Assembly: GCA_018340805.1 (NCBI GenBank)
Contig: JACMZG010001911.1
Span: forward strand, 58,311,208-58,375,207
Length of the DNA stretch: 64,000 nt
DNA from: Microvelia longipes
Lineage: Eukaryota; Arthropoda; Insecta; Hemiptera; Veliidae
Direction: 5' to 3'
The notes under the pieces are model-generated. The model was not told the DNA's origin, searched no databases, and saw only the letters and a program-made list of their open reading frames with translations. Shown here one piece after another: positions 53,283 through 64,000 of the stretch (positions are counted from its first letter, which is position 1; each line of letters starts with the position of its first letter). The position numbers and the translations under genes were made by a program.

Positions 53283-53875
53283 CTTCGACTAAGGATCTTG
53301 AATATAGGGAATGACGCACTAAGTCGATTTGCCGTGAAACAAAGTGACCCCATCAAGAACAAAGAAATATAGAAGAATCCACTACAAAACACACGTAAAA
53401 AACAAACTGCACGCATAGAGATATATACTAGAGGGGGCATAGCCTATCTTAATACATTGAGAGGCCTGAAACATTTTTAGTGGGGCTCTCAGAGGCTCTG
53501 TGTAACCTCATTGAAACCTCCTCCAAGAGGGAGTTAAGGTTATAATTAATCAATTGTTTTCGGCTTTCCGCAGATTGTTTGTGTTGTGATTTGTATTTTA
53601 AACATTCTATTGTATAATTTACTGTTTTTTGTTCTGTTTATTCGATGAAAATGATAATCGAATGTGGTCAGGTTACTTTTTCGATGTTTCAAAATTCAAC
53701 CAATAGTTTCAATATACTCTAGTAATATTGAAACATACGTCTCTATGACTGCACGTGCTTGGTATGAACTGCGCATGCTTATAACCATTACATAAACAGC
53801 GCAGGTCCTAAATTTAGAGGCAAGCTTACCTTTTATTGGTTTCCTGTTGCTTTGCCTATTGAGAACAGTGAATAG
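53283..53875 (+). mobile_element. F4 copy split by a MITE-1 insertion
   Basis: Left part 53283-53413 (AAGGATCTTGAATATAGGGA start) and right part 53748-53875 (GCACGTGCTTGGTATGAACT, GGCAAGCTTACC) are collinear with F4 at 46733-46970. The right end of F4 is missing. Confidence 0.85.
53414..53747 (+). mobile_element. MITE-1 reference copy, complete, with 8-bp target duplication
   Basis: Ends CATAGAGA and TCTCTATG are flanked by ACTGCACG on both sides (53406-53413 and 53748-53755). The uninterrupted F4 copy has a single AACTGCACATG here. 334 bp, no open frame. The 8-bp duplication fits hAT or P superfamilies. Confidence 0.92.
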
Positions 53876-54184
53876 TTTTCTAACAGTTTCTATCTGCATA
53901 TAAACAGATAGAAAAAAGTAATTTATAATATCTAATATGTGTAATATCTAACACAAAATGGCTAATGTGATAAATATTTTTATAAATAATTTCTTTGACT
54001 ACAATTAAGTCAGATAAAGTGATTAGAAGAATGAGGAGAAGGGTGCAGAAAAAATGTTTTTTGCTGCTTTGTGATTCATTATTTGTCTTTATCAATCTTT
54101 AACAGTGCTCTGACGTCTTTAACCTTTATTTTCTTAGTATAAAATCAATAATTGATTAATTGTATTATTTAAAATGGCCGAGAA
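53876..54184. other. Intergenic AT-rich DNA
   Basis: No recognised element. TTCTATCTGCATATAAACAG at the left edge forms a small hairpin. Confidence 0.45.
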
Positions 54185-54695
54185 TATAGACCAAGAGCCC
54201 AGGGGTGTTTTGTTAATAAAAAGTTTAATGGCTGGAACCAGTCTTAATTTTTAATAAATACCTTCCTAAACAAGGATCTGCAATTCTGCCGACTCGTATC
54301 GGATGGGTGTCCCAGGCAGAACGCACTTTATAGACCAAGAGCCCAGGGGTGTTTTTGTGTAATGGCTGGAACCGGTCTCAATTTTTCGTAAATATCTTCC
54401 TGAACAAGGATCTGCAATTCTGCCGACTCGTATCGGATGGGTGTCCCAGACAGTGCCTTTGACCCCTAAAGTACGTTCTGCGTGGGACACCCATCCGATA
54501 CGAGTCAGCAGAATTGCAGATCCTTGTTCAGGAAGGTATTTACGAAAAATTAAACCCGTTTCCAGCCATTACACTGTTTGTTAACTTGAGTGGTAAATTT
54601 GACCTGTAAAGTGCGTTCTGCCTGGGACGCCCATCCGATACGAATCGGCAGAATTGCAGATCCTTGTTCAGGAAGGTATTTACGAATAAAATAAT
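54185..54695. repeat. Cluster of two direct and two inverted ~100-145-bp units
   Basis: The unit contains GGATCTGCAATTCTGCCGAC then CGGATGGGTGTCCCA. It occurs forward at about 54190 and 54333 and inverted at about 54470 and 54610. AGACCAAGAGCCCAGGGGTG starts both forward units. Confidence 0.9.
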
Positions 54696-55205
54696 TTTAT
54701 CGATATTTTATGAAAGCGATCTTTTCCCTTATCACTCGTCTCATGATGCCTTAGATCATGACCGAGGGCGCCCCCTCCCCTTCTAGGCCTACTACTAATA
54801 ACCCGTTGATTAATGAAATAACTTGTTTTTGTTACCTTATGCATTAATTATTGACTGATGCATTATTTTTTATTATAGATTTAAAAATAAATTGCTTTTT
54901 GAATACTTACTTGCACATAGTACACTAAGCTTCATAAGAATTCCTTCCTTCCTTTAAAAACTTAAACATAACCTTATAAAAGTCTTTGAATTTACACCTA
55001 TAATTGTCTTTCGGCATAGTAAATATTCAAATTTCAATAATACACACGGCACAACAAAAAAATCTTAAAAAAATAATGATTTAGTTAGAAATCTTTAAAA
55101 TAAAACCAAGCTGGCGATACATGAATCAGCATAAATTATAAAATATCAAGTACTTCAATACAGTGTTGCCACTTGATTTTATTCTTTTCATATTGTTTTA
55201 AACAT
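54696..55205. other. Intergenic AT-rich DNA
   Basis: Nothing recognised. Confidence 0.45.
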
Positions 55206-55410
55206 AGAGATATTATTACTAGAGAGGCCCTACAGGTTAATTGTTGAAACATCGAAAAGGAACCTGACCACATTTAATCATCAAACAAACAGAACAAAAG
55301 TAGAGTAACTTAATAGTTGATAGATAAATACTGGAGGGGGCCTATCTCAATACATTGCGAGACCTGAAACATCGTTTTGGGGCTCTCAAGGGCTCTTGAG
55401 AGCCCTTGAG
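55206..55410. mobile_element. Two MITE-1 fragments in opposite orientation
   Basis: 55206-55320 is a reverse 3' end (ATTACTAGAGAGGCCCTACA, CGAAAAGGAACCTGACCAC). 55322-55410 is a forward 5' end (ACTGGAGGGGGCCTATCTCA). A GGGCTCTCAAGGGCTC/GAGAGCCC palindrome follows. Confidence 0.7.
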
Positions 55411-55706
55411 TTTGGTCCTTTATGTATTGGCTTGTTAAATGGTTTCTTTTCCATTTGTTATTAATTTGCAGATTGTTCCTAACCTAGCTTTAGTAGCATC
55501 TGAGGCAACTGCTAACTAAGACGATTTTTCATTTTATTTTATTTTTTTATGTTAAGCTTTCACTTTAATTTATTAATATTTAAGTAGATTAGGCGTCATT
55601 TAAGTTGAACATGCGTACTTTGTAATTTCTACATTCTTGTTGAAATGCATGTAGTATTTAATAAATGGAGCATGCAATTGCATTTGCTTGAAAAAAACAC
55701 ATACAG

Positions 55707-55850
55707 ACAGACAACTTTGAGAAACCACTCAGGAGGCCTTAAAAACACCTGAAACGGATAATTCCGGTTTCATCCCGGTTTTGGCTTTTTTTGCAAACAC
55801 AATAATTTTCCTATATACTTACAGTATAAATGAGGAAAAGTAAAATTATT
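55707..55850 (-). repeat. R1 5'-part fragment
   Basis: In reverse: the head with TTTGCAAAAAAAGCC, CGGAATTATCCGTTTCAGG, GGCCTCCTGAGTGGTTTCTC and TTGTCTGTCTG. It shows the undisturbed sequence at the place where the LINE inserted at 40512-42456. Confidence 0.8.
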
Positions 55851-56629
55851 ACCGACTCGTTTTAAGATAACTAGCTTCAGTTACATCTTAGCAGAGACGC
55901 GGAGTTTAGCAGGGGGTTCAACTCCAACTGTTCAAACGGCATTTTTAACCTATTGTTTAGACTTAACATGACAATTACCGGGGGTAATTTTAAATTAAAC
56001 CCCCTATGGGGTTGAATACGCGGTTGAACCCCATGCCAAAACTCGCGTGTAAACTAAGTATTTGCCTTACTTGGTTTCGTCTCGTCAGTGTAAATGTAAT
56101 TTAGCTGACTTAACTTCGTCTCGTTGGTAAAATTTTATTTATCCAGTCTCAGCTTTGCCTCTGCTGTAAAAAACTGATTAAAAATCTGCTGGCTTAAAAC
56201 TGAATAAAAAAACTTGTCAGCGAAATTCCATTTCGCTGCCATAAATAACTAATGCCTGTCCAAGAGCCACAGAGTTCTTATCGTCATTTGTGTCCCTAGG
56301 GGTTGATAGTTTGTTTCCAATTAAAGTAAACAAAAAATGAAGTATATTTTGTTGTTCTTGTGTTTCTTGTTTATACCCAAACTTAATTATGACGGGCAGT
56401 TCTTCCTGTTGTAGGTACAAATTAATAAATTTACTTTGGTTTATGAAGTACACTTTTAATAAGTTTGAATTGAGCGGGAAACAAAGAGAAGTGGTAGGGA
56501 GAGATAGTTGTTTTGTGGGCGCCGGATCCTGTTTATGAACTTTTTATCAAACCCCCACCACTTTCTTCTTCAGTTCAGTTTCGTATTTTCCATGGGCCTC
56601 ACCCCGTCCATCTTCGTACACCACAAAAG
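55851..56629. other. Region upstream of the G-alpha start codon
   Basis: 55900-56070 has GGGGTTGAA/GGTTCAACTCC words resembling the F5 ends. The last ~150 bases (GGGCGCCGGATCC, TCAGTTCAGTTTCG, CATGGGCCTCACCCCG) are GC-richer and probably 5' UTR; TCAGTT near 56572 could be an initiator, but the start site is not proven. Confidence 0.4.
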
Positions 56630-57160
56630 ATGGCGAACGTTATGTGGTCCTGTCCGTGGTGTTTACGTTTTAAATTTAGTCCGGAAGAAATTGAACAACG
56701 TTACAGGAGTCAAGAAATAGATAAAATGTTAGAAAAAGATAAACATTATTTTCGTAGACAAGTCAAACTGTTGTTGCTCGGGGCTGGGGAAAGTGGCAAA
56801 TCGACGTTTTTGAAACAAATGAGAATCATACACGGTGTTAAATTTGAACCGGAATTAATTAAAGAATACCAACAAATTATATATCAAAATATTGTGAAAG
56901 GTATGCGTGTTTTAGTGGACGCTAGAAACAAATTAAATATTCCTTGGGAAGTGTCGCATAACAGTGAGAAAGGTGATTATATCTTCAATCATGATAACAC
57001 TTGTCAAATTGATACTAAACTGTTTTCCCATTACGCACCCACTCTGAGCTTGTTATGGAGGGATTCTTCAATAAGAAGAGCTTACGAGAGGAGAAGAGAA
57101 TTTCAACTAAGTGATTCAGTCCAATATTTTTTGGATAATATCGATAGGATATCAAGATCG
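56630..57160 (+). CDS. cta: G-protein alpha subunit, G12/13 class, first coding exon
   Basis: ATG at 56630 (AAAGATGGCG) opens 177 codons ending at AGATCG|GTAAGT, phase 0. The product is a heterotrimeric G-protein alpha chain of the G12/13 class (Drosophila concertina), which acts at the plasma membrane and signals to Rho through RhoGEFs. Seen: two N-terminal cysteines (C8, C11) suited to palmitoylation, P-loop GAGESGKST at residues 51-59, [26 protein letters not shown], and [21 protein letters not shown] closing the helical domain. The last two are G12/13-like rather than Gi, Gq or Gs. The switch regions, NKxD and C-terminus are on later exons beyond the window. An upstream in-frame ATG at 56513 would add 39 poorly structured residues; I prefer 56630 because the protein then starts where relatives do. 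Confidence 0.93.
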
Positions 57161-58080
57161 GTAAGTTATCACCTAACGCCTTTTATTCATTATGTGAATT
57201 TAATCTAAGTTATGTTCTGAATCATATTCTTAATACGGTTTCAACTCTCATTTTATCATAATTACTACAATTTTGCTTAGTTTAGAACATACTTTTACTT
57301 GTTGAAAAAAGTGGGTTGGTCACTTTTTGCTAGGGTAGATAACCTGCACATAATCGAAGGTAGGCGTAAACCTAGACAATTACTCATAAGAATCGGTCCA
57401 GAATGTTCTTAACGTAGACAAAGTTATTAATCAATCAGAATTGATCCTTAAATTACTGTTTATCTATTGAAAAGAAGTTTTTATTTACATTATTTTAAGC
57501 GAAAACAGTAAGAGAAGGTTACAGTATGGTTATACCTGTTGAACTTTTTCATTTGTTTACATTTAACAGGATATGGGTTGTGTTCTTTACATCAAATTTT
57601 AATCCTTACTTTTATTATAAAATTTAAAATAATTTGGTTAAATCTTTTGAGAGTATTATGTTCCTAATTATTATAAAGTTATCTCTGAGTCATAATTGAA
57701 TTAATGATGTAGTGCTACATAATAAAACTGGTCATAATCTTATCTTAATAGTTTAATAATAGGTACTTATTTTTATCTAGTCATATACTTCAAATAATAT
57801 TATCTGGTTTGATAAGATAAGAATAGATTTTATAATCTTAGAATCAGCTTTAGTGTAAAGCCATTCTTAAGAGGATCACCAAAATAGATAAAATTCTATG
57901 AACTTACAATTAAGCAAAACTTAAGAGGACTTATTTTGAAAAAAATGATAAAGAATATCTTCTTTAATTTATTTTTAAATCTCAAGGCAAAGCAGGGCCT
58001 ATTTGCCTTGCCTGCCTCCCCACCTAATCTCGTGTTGTTTGTTTCGTTACTTGCAAAGTAATGGAGTGGGACATGAAATT
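57161..58080. other. G-alpha intron 1, first part
   Basis: AT-rich. No exon matching the switch I/II part of a G-alpha (such as DVGGQ) is found here or anywhere to 64000. Confidence 0.6.
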
Positions 58081-58084
58081 ATGT

Positions 58085-58225
58085 CGTCATCAATGATGTC
58101 GAATTATGAAACAGTTCCCAAATGTAGAATTGCAATTTGCTTGTTACATTTCCTAGGTTCCTTTCGCACAATTGTATTGTGTCAACTATTCGTGTTTTGC
58201 ATAACTCGGTAGTATAAAATGATAT
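58085..58225 (+). repeat. F8 element, right half
   Basis: GCTTGTTACATTTCCTAGG, CGCACAATTGTATTGTGTCA and GCATAACTCGGTAGTAT match 63280-63373. The frame 58003-58212 is therefore repeat-derived. Confidence 0.75.
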
Positions 58226-58299
58226 ATGGCTTTTTTATGTTAAAAGTGCTTTGCTATTAAAGGTGTTCCACGTATTTTCTGTAGAAAACTTCTTCTTAT

Positions 58300-58575
58300 T
58301 TTATTATTCAAGTTTAATTATTAGTTAGTTAATTATTAAATTAGTTGTTAGTTAAATTAATTATTACATTATTAATAGATTATTAATTATTAATAATAAT
58401 TATCAAGAAGTTAATTATTAAGAAGAATAATATAAAGAAAATAATTATTAAGAAGAATTATATTAAAAATTAATTATAATTAATTATTAATTAAATAATT
58501 ATAATACATTATTAATTAGTAAATTATTAGTTAGTTATTTAATTATTAGTTAGTAATTATTATTAGTTAGCATTA
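58300..58575. repeat. Low-complexity TTAATTATTAG-type DNA
   Basis: Degenerate repeats of ATTATTAGTTAGTTA and AATTATTAAG. Confidence 0.8.
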
Positions 58576-58744
58576 GTTCTGATTTTATTGTTTGACATAC
58601 ATAGTTTTACGTAATTTCATCATACGACGTTAACTCGTCATATGACTAATATCATGGCAGTATGCCTCTTGCATACCTACTAAATTATTACACATAATTA
58701 TCAGTTAACAGTGTGTAAAAATAATTGAGTAAACAATGAGGTTG

Positions 58745-58855
58745 ACTTGATTGTGGATTTGGCTTAACACCCAGGATTAACCTCATTGGCTCCCTCAAAT
58801 TATTTTCCGTCTGTCAACTGATTATAACCTTGTGTTTTACTATATTACAACAAAC
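58745..58855 (-). repeat. F3 repeat fragment
   Basis: ACCCAGGATTAACCTCATTG and AACTGATTATAACCTTGTGT are the reverse of the block at 35706-35815. Confidence 0.6.
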
Positions 58856-58910
58856 ATATGACTGTTGTGCAGCTGGGAGGCGTGATGGCTACATTTGATG
58901 TCTTTCTGTA

Positions 58911-59135
58911 GAACCATAAAACATTTAAGTGTCAAACTATAGAGCCATAAACGATTTAAGTGTCAAACTATAGAGCCATAACAATTTTTTGTCAAACTGT
59001 AGAGCCATAAATGATTTAAATGTCAAACTGTAGAGCCATAAACAATTTAAGTGTCTAACTATAGAGCCATAAACGATTAAAATGTCAAACCGTATAACCA
59101 TAAACGATTTAAGTGTAAAACTGTAGAGCCTTTTG
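58911..59135 (+). repeat. 31-bp minisatellite, about 7 units
   Basis: The unit GAGCCATAAACGATTTAAGT + GTCAAACTATA recurs with point changes. Confidence 0.9.
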
Positions 59136-59849
59136 TTTATTTTGTTTACTGTTTTATTTTTATTTTGATGTTAACGATGGATGTCTAATTCCTGGGCTTT
59201 AGCCTTTTCCTTAATAAATCATTTTTTTTAAAACAAATTTTTAACATTTATTAATATTTATTTTTACATTAACAAATAATATATGATTTATTTTACTTTC
59301 GTTTGTATCCCTGCTAAATAAACAAAAGTAAGTAAATAAAGTTAATTTTTTTTTACATATTTTTAAATTATAAAGCTCTGGTGCTGTATCATTTTTGTCT
59401 TACTTAAGTTAAAAATATAGATATGAAAAACCGTTTAGGTCAGCACGAACTTGTTATAACTAGACACACTTATTTGTTTTGCTATTTACAGAATATTTTG
59501 TCGTCTTGTTCTTATTAAATTTTCTTTCAGATAATGAATCATAATGTAGTAGCTTTGTTTTTATCTGAGATTTCACTTGTATGAGAATGATTTTGATAAG
59601 AAATATATCTCTTCTCATTTTTGTAAGTGCTTTATTTTTTGGTTATTAAAAACTGAAACTGGCGCCCCTATGGAAATACTTACTCATCGATGATTAGTAT
59701 AATTTTATATAATATATAATTATATTATTTAATTATTTATAATTATTTTATGATTGAAGTTTAAATTTAATTTTCTCTGTCTTTCATATGAAAATTCAAT
59801 AAGATTGTTTGGTTGTCAGAAGAGCTTTTACATGTATTAATTAATCCTA
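59136..59849. other. G-alpha intron 1, middle: nothing recognised
   Basis: AT-rich with no exon or element. Confidence 0.5.
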
Positions 59850-60118
59850 AGTACTTTATTTACTTGTTATGTATTATTATATAGTTCATTGTTATGTTAT
59901 ATATTTACTTATTTATTTTATTTGTTTATTCTTTATACTTTATTTACTTGTTAAATATTATTATATATACTTCATTGTTGTATTATATATTTATTTATTT
60001 TATTTGTTAAATACTTTATTTATTTGTTATATATTATTATATTGTTCATTGTTATGTTATATATTTATTTATTTAATTTGATATTCTTTATACTTTATTT
60101 ATTTGGTATATATTATTG
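59850..60118 (+). repeat. ~85-bp AT-rich tandem repeat, three units
   Basis: Units with TACTTTATTTACTTGTTA, TTCATTGTTATGTTATATAT and TTATTTATTTTATTTG recur in order. The hydrophobic frame here is a product of low complexity. Confidence 0.75.
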
Positions 60119-60126
60119 AAAGAACG

Positions 60127-60840
60127 TAAGTGAGTTCTTACATTTCAGAAGATTGGGACGGTATGTTTGTTTGTGTGTTTGTTTGTACGTGTCACGATAA
60201 CTGCCGTAAAAATGGACCGATTTTAATAAAATTTTCGCTCGCTTTAAATAATAGTTATTTATGCCATAAGGCTGAGAAGTGTGTCTTTATTTCACGGCAA
60301 TTAGATTTACCAACGAGCGAAGCGAGTTGGGAAAAATTGCCAAGACATAAAGACATTATCAGCCGGATGGCATACACTATTTTTTTGAGGTAGCACTCAT
60401 TAAATAAACTGCACTATTTACTTAATTAAAAAAAAAACAAACGTCCAATTAACTCCATATTATCGTTGTCATTGAATTCATCCATAGCTTCACACTTTTA
60501 CTCAAAAATGTAAAAGCTTTCAAACACACTAAAATTGTCAATTAGAACACCTTTTAAAAACGAAAAAAAATTAGTCTACGAACAAAAACAGAAACCGAAT
60601 GAACGTTTTTAAAGAAATCTCATGAAGGTTTTACACAGATTGTTTTTTTTGAACACGCTACATTACAGTAATGGCGGCAATATATGAATTACTTTTACGT
60701 CCTAGGAGTTTTTTTTACATTCATTATTGTCCTCGGAGGTGAAAAGTACTAAATAACCTCTTATAATGATAATGATTGGCTTCTCATCCTAAAAACGGTC
60801 CAATAAAGTGCTCAATTACGCACTACCTCAAAAAAATACT
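60127..60840. repeat. Possible interspersed element with inverted ends
   Basis: TTTTTTTGAGGTAG with AAACTGCAC (60380-60415) faces GTGCTCAATT, GCACTACCTCAAAAAAA (60798-60832) in inverted order. ACGAGCGAAGCGAG lies at 60313. Weak evidence. Confidence 0.35.
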
Positions 60841-63024
60841 TTTATTTGATGTATTCTTTTGACGTGAGTTCTTGATGCTACGCATTACTAGTTATATAGT
60901 TACTTGTTATGTATACAGTCTGAAAGGGCATACCACATATAAGTATTAAGGACATATATGTATTATATTTTTTAAAAAATCCTTAACCTGTTATTTGTTT
61001 TCATTTAATATAAAGTAAAAATTATACATGCTTTGTGCTATACATAGCAGAGTATTTGTTTACTATTACAATTTTTATGTTTTTGAAGTAAAATTTCCTT
61101 AAGGCTTGTAATGTATAACTGAAATAGGAGTAAAATCTTAGTGTCATGTCTGGCAGAGAATAATATGTATTTTTAGTTTATTGATAAGTATTTGATTGAC
61201 ACAAGTTGGTGTGATAATTTTTAATATTTTAAATAAAAACTTATCTCTCAATATTTCTGTAATGCGACATTATGAAACAAATACAGTGTTGAACATGATT
61301 TGCCAATCAATAAGTATTACAAGATGTAAAATAGAAAATAAAAAGCGAGACATACTTGATAATTTTTGAAAATATTTCTAATTGCTATATTATGAGAGTT
61401 GATTGAGATTAGTCAGCTGTTTAACCTTGAGAATTAATTCAAATCAGTGTTTACAGTTTTTTTTCTTTATTAGTATATTCAAATAAAGGTCATTCTAATG
61501 CATTTGTTATATTCTTTGTGTTATTATTTATTAATTATTATATCTGTTTACATTTTGATTTTAAGATGAATGAATTAAATTCTACCTGTCTTTAGTCTTA
61601 TCTATGTTTTATTTTATTTATGGAATTTAATTGATTGAATGGTTAAGATATTTGTATTATACTTGTTTATTTAAAAATTCCCATAGATACTTGGGCCAAA
61701 CCTTTTATAATAAATTACCTTAACATAACTTCAGGAAGCGTAGTGGAATTTTCTACAATATTATAAACACTATCAACGTCTTGCCACTAATTTAAAATTG
61801 GTGGAATGATATTGTTGAATATATTAGATAATACCTTACTCTCTTTCCAGTTTCCACTAATTTTAAATATAATAAGATTGGGAGAAATGTGTTCTTGGTG
61901 TTAATATAAACACCAAAAATATTTGTACACTAATTTACAATTATAATTGTAATTTAATTTTGGTGGGAAAACGTTATTAGTTTTGTATTACCTCAGAAAT
62001 TACAACTTTTATAAATATGTTCAATAAGTTTTTTCTAGAGAACGAGTAAAGTTAGTAGAGAACGATTTTCTTATTGTCCATCTCACGGAAATGTAGTGAA
62101 TTATTATTTGTGTTTATTTATGTATAATTTATAAATAAATAAACATTACGAAGAGTATGTTTCATTTATAATGTTGTTTGACAGTTTCTATTTTTTTTAA
62201 ACTCACAATAAATAAATTAATTAATTAATTACTTCGTTAAACAGGTTATAGTTGTAAAATATATTTTAGGTTAGTGTGCATACAACATTGCTCACTACTT
62301 ATTTCATTTTTTTTTTAAATTTATTTCATAAATAAGAAATTATCTTTTTATATTCATATAAATATACCATTACCCTAATAATTCATAATAATATACTGTT
62401 ATATTTTTTTTAAGTAAAATGTTTATAAGGCATAAAATAAATAAGCATAAGCTTTTTGGCAGAATATATTTTCAAAAAAGTTCATTAGATTTATTGACAA
62501 TTTTATTACCGTCCCCTTTTGTTGGCAAGATTTTTTTTTATTTATTAGCGAAATTTAAAAGAAAAAATGAGCTTATGAGATTGGGGTCATAGAAGGGGTG
62601 AGTGGGGGGAAGGTATATTTTTTGAAAGAGGGGATCTCCCTCTTCAAATCGATCTCCCTGATCAAACATTAAATTCTTCTATTGATCTAACTAATATACA
62701 TTAAATGCTTTGGAAACTTAGTGCCATGCCTGGCAGAGTACTTTTTAAATATTGCTTTTTAATATTACTTTATTAATAATAATTTTAATGTTTGTGTGTT
62801 AAGCTGTCATAGTGGATTGTTTAAATAAAAGGTAAAATTAATGTTACTTCTGTTTAATTAGCAAACACATCAACAGGTCTGGCAATCCTACGCCAGTTTG
62901 ATCTGTATTTGAATTTATATAGGATTTTCTTAATTACCTTTCAAAGAGACTTATACTAGAGGGAGGGTTCAACAGCTCTCTTTTAATGGCCTACCATAAC
63001 AGTTAATTGGTATTGTCATTTTTT
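60841..63024. other. G-alpha intron 1, AT-rich, no gene
   Basis: GTGCCATGCCTGGCAGAGTA near 62722 and GTGTCATGTCTGGCAGAGAA near 61140 are a diverged pair. A MITE-1-like scrap (ACTTATACTAGAGGGAGGG) is near 62949. Nothing coding. Confidence 0.5.
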
Positions 63025-64000
63025 GATTTTTACTTTTCCTCATTTATACTGTAGGTACTTAGGAAAAGTATTGTTGACACAATATAATTGTGCGAGAGAC
63101 ACCTAGGAAATGTAACAAGCAAAATGCAATGCTACATCTGGGAACTGTTCCGTCATTCGACATTCGTCATCATTGATGGTTCGACTTAATGTCATGTACC
63201 TCTCTGTTACCATCAGGGCGCCGACAGAGCCTGAACTCACTCTGACCTTCAATTTCCAAAGAATATAATGTATGTAACATGCATTTTGCTTGTTACATTT
63301 CCTAGGTGTCTCTCGCACAATTATATTGTGTCAACTATTCATGTTTTGCAAAACTCGGTAGTATCAAATGATAGAAAAGTATTGTGTTTGCAAAAAAATC
63401 CTAAACCGGTATAAAACCCGAATTATCTGTATAGGTGTTTTAAAGGCCTCCTGAGGGGTTTTCTCGAAGTTGTCTGTCTGTATGTGTGTGTCTGTTATCA
63501 TCGTAGCTCCTAGTGTATTTATGCTAGAGAGTTGAAACTTTGTAGAAAAATCAATCTACCGCTATAGTTGTGCTATTCGGAATTTTTTTTGTATGACGTC
63601 ATTAATTAATAATGACTCAGCGAACATGAAGAATCAAAAAATCACGGAAGAATTATGTGATCCCATTGAAATTTGGCACGCATGTAGCTATGTATAATAC
63701 TACCTTATTTGCCAAGTTTCATCTCATTATCAGTATTAGTTCAATTTTAATTGAATGACTTGTGTATGTTTTTTAAAAAATAGTAAAAAATCAGAAAATG
63801 ATTCAATTTGAAATGATGAGTTGAATAAATAAATACACAAAGTTTCGTTTCAATACGACAACTTTATCTATAATTTTTGTTGGATCATAAAATTTGAGTA
63901 GCCTTGAATGTGGTTTGTGCTGTATGAGAATGAAACAGATGCATTTACTATCCGAGGACGAGTGAAGCGAGTCCGAAGATATGTTGCAGTATAAATTTGG
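63025..64000 (+). repeat. R1 copy, near full length, split by F8
   Basis: Head (CCTCATTTATACTGTAGG, GGAAAAGTATTG), then F8, then GAAAAGTATTGTGTTTGC, GTCTGTCTGTATGTGTGTG, TGCTAGAGAGTTGAAACTTT and TTTGGCACGCATGTAGCTAT. A degenerate 5S-like block is at 63895-63932, with the tail GAGGACGAGTGAAGCGAGTC near 63954. Confidence 0.85.
63074..63373. mobile_element. F8 foldback element with perfect 56-bp inverted arms
   Basis: 63073-63128 and 63280-63335 are exact reverse complements. GAAAAGTATTG occurs immediately before (63063-63073) and after (63374-63384) the element, as a target duplication would. Confidence 0.85.

Noticed and set aside
54266..54490. Minus-strand frame with a repeated IRYESAELQILV-type string
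   Set aside because: Lies wholly in the four-unit inverted/direct repeat; no gene context.
56513..56629. Upstream in-frame ATG extending the G-alpha by 39 residues
   Set aside because: The extension has no likeness to G-alpha N-termini; the 56630 ATG has a strong context and the expected palmitoylation cysteines follow it.
58003..58212. Cysteine-rich plus-strand frame
   Set aside because: Most of it is the F8 repeat also found at 63280-63373, where the frame differs.
59869..60081. Hydrophobic plus-strand frame
   Set aside because: Low-complexity AT-rich tandem repeat.

Overview
The window is intron-rich, AT-rich eukaryotic nuclear DNA. Gene content, short-to-moderate introns with canonical splice signals and the transposon types point to an insect. 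A hemipteran-like insect is my guess; the sequence does not prove it. Three protein-coding genes are supported, and most of the rest is transposable elements, their debris and minisatellites.

Layout. (1) 1-7827: upstream or intergenic DNA with a foldback repeat cut by the window edge, two MITE copies, a ~1.06 kb foldback-like element and a palindromic 43-bp minisatellite. (2) 7828-16844 (+): a small integral membrane protein 14 (SMIM14) homologue in at least four exons. Its introns hold tRNA-derived SINEs, a 5S-rRNA-like repeat (called R1 here), a LINE remnant and a 41-bp minisatellite. (3) 17.5-29.9 kb: gene-poor DNA with a noisy ~2.5-2.8 kb duplication whose two copies meet at a single N, a decayed LOA-like LINE on the minus strand, a G/T-rich repeat, a TA-flanked MITE and a 5S-like fragment. 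(4) 29987-48782 (-): a complete 13-exon SLC5 sodium/solute symporter (569 codons reconstructed). Its introns hold a 2.7-kb 52-bp satellite, a LINE nested in R1, a SINE nested in a foldback element, two strong palindromes, and an exon fragment fused to LINE sequence. (5) 48.8-56.5 kb: intergenic DNA with nested MITEs; target-site duplications are readable at some. (6) 56630-57160 (+): first coding exon of a G-alpha 12/13 (concertina-like) gene, whose first intron runs past the window end.

The three genes are functionally unrelated: an ER-type small membrane protein, a plasma-membrane symporter and a heterotrimeric G-protein subunit. The SLC5 and G-alpha genes diverge from a shared ~7.7-kb intergenic region. 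I found no operon-like or defence-like system. The most interesting signals are structural: splice sites of the SLC5 gene amplified in tandem arrays (one would add 20 residues in frame), a repeat family carrying the internal-promoter part of 5S rRNA, an SLC5 exon piece embedded in a LINE open frame, and several datable nested insertions.
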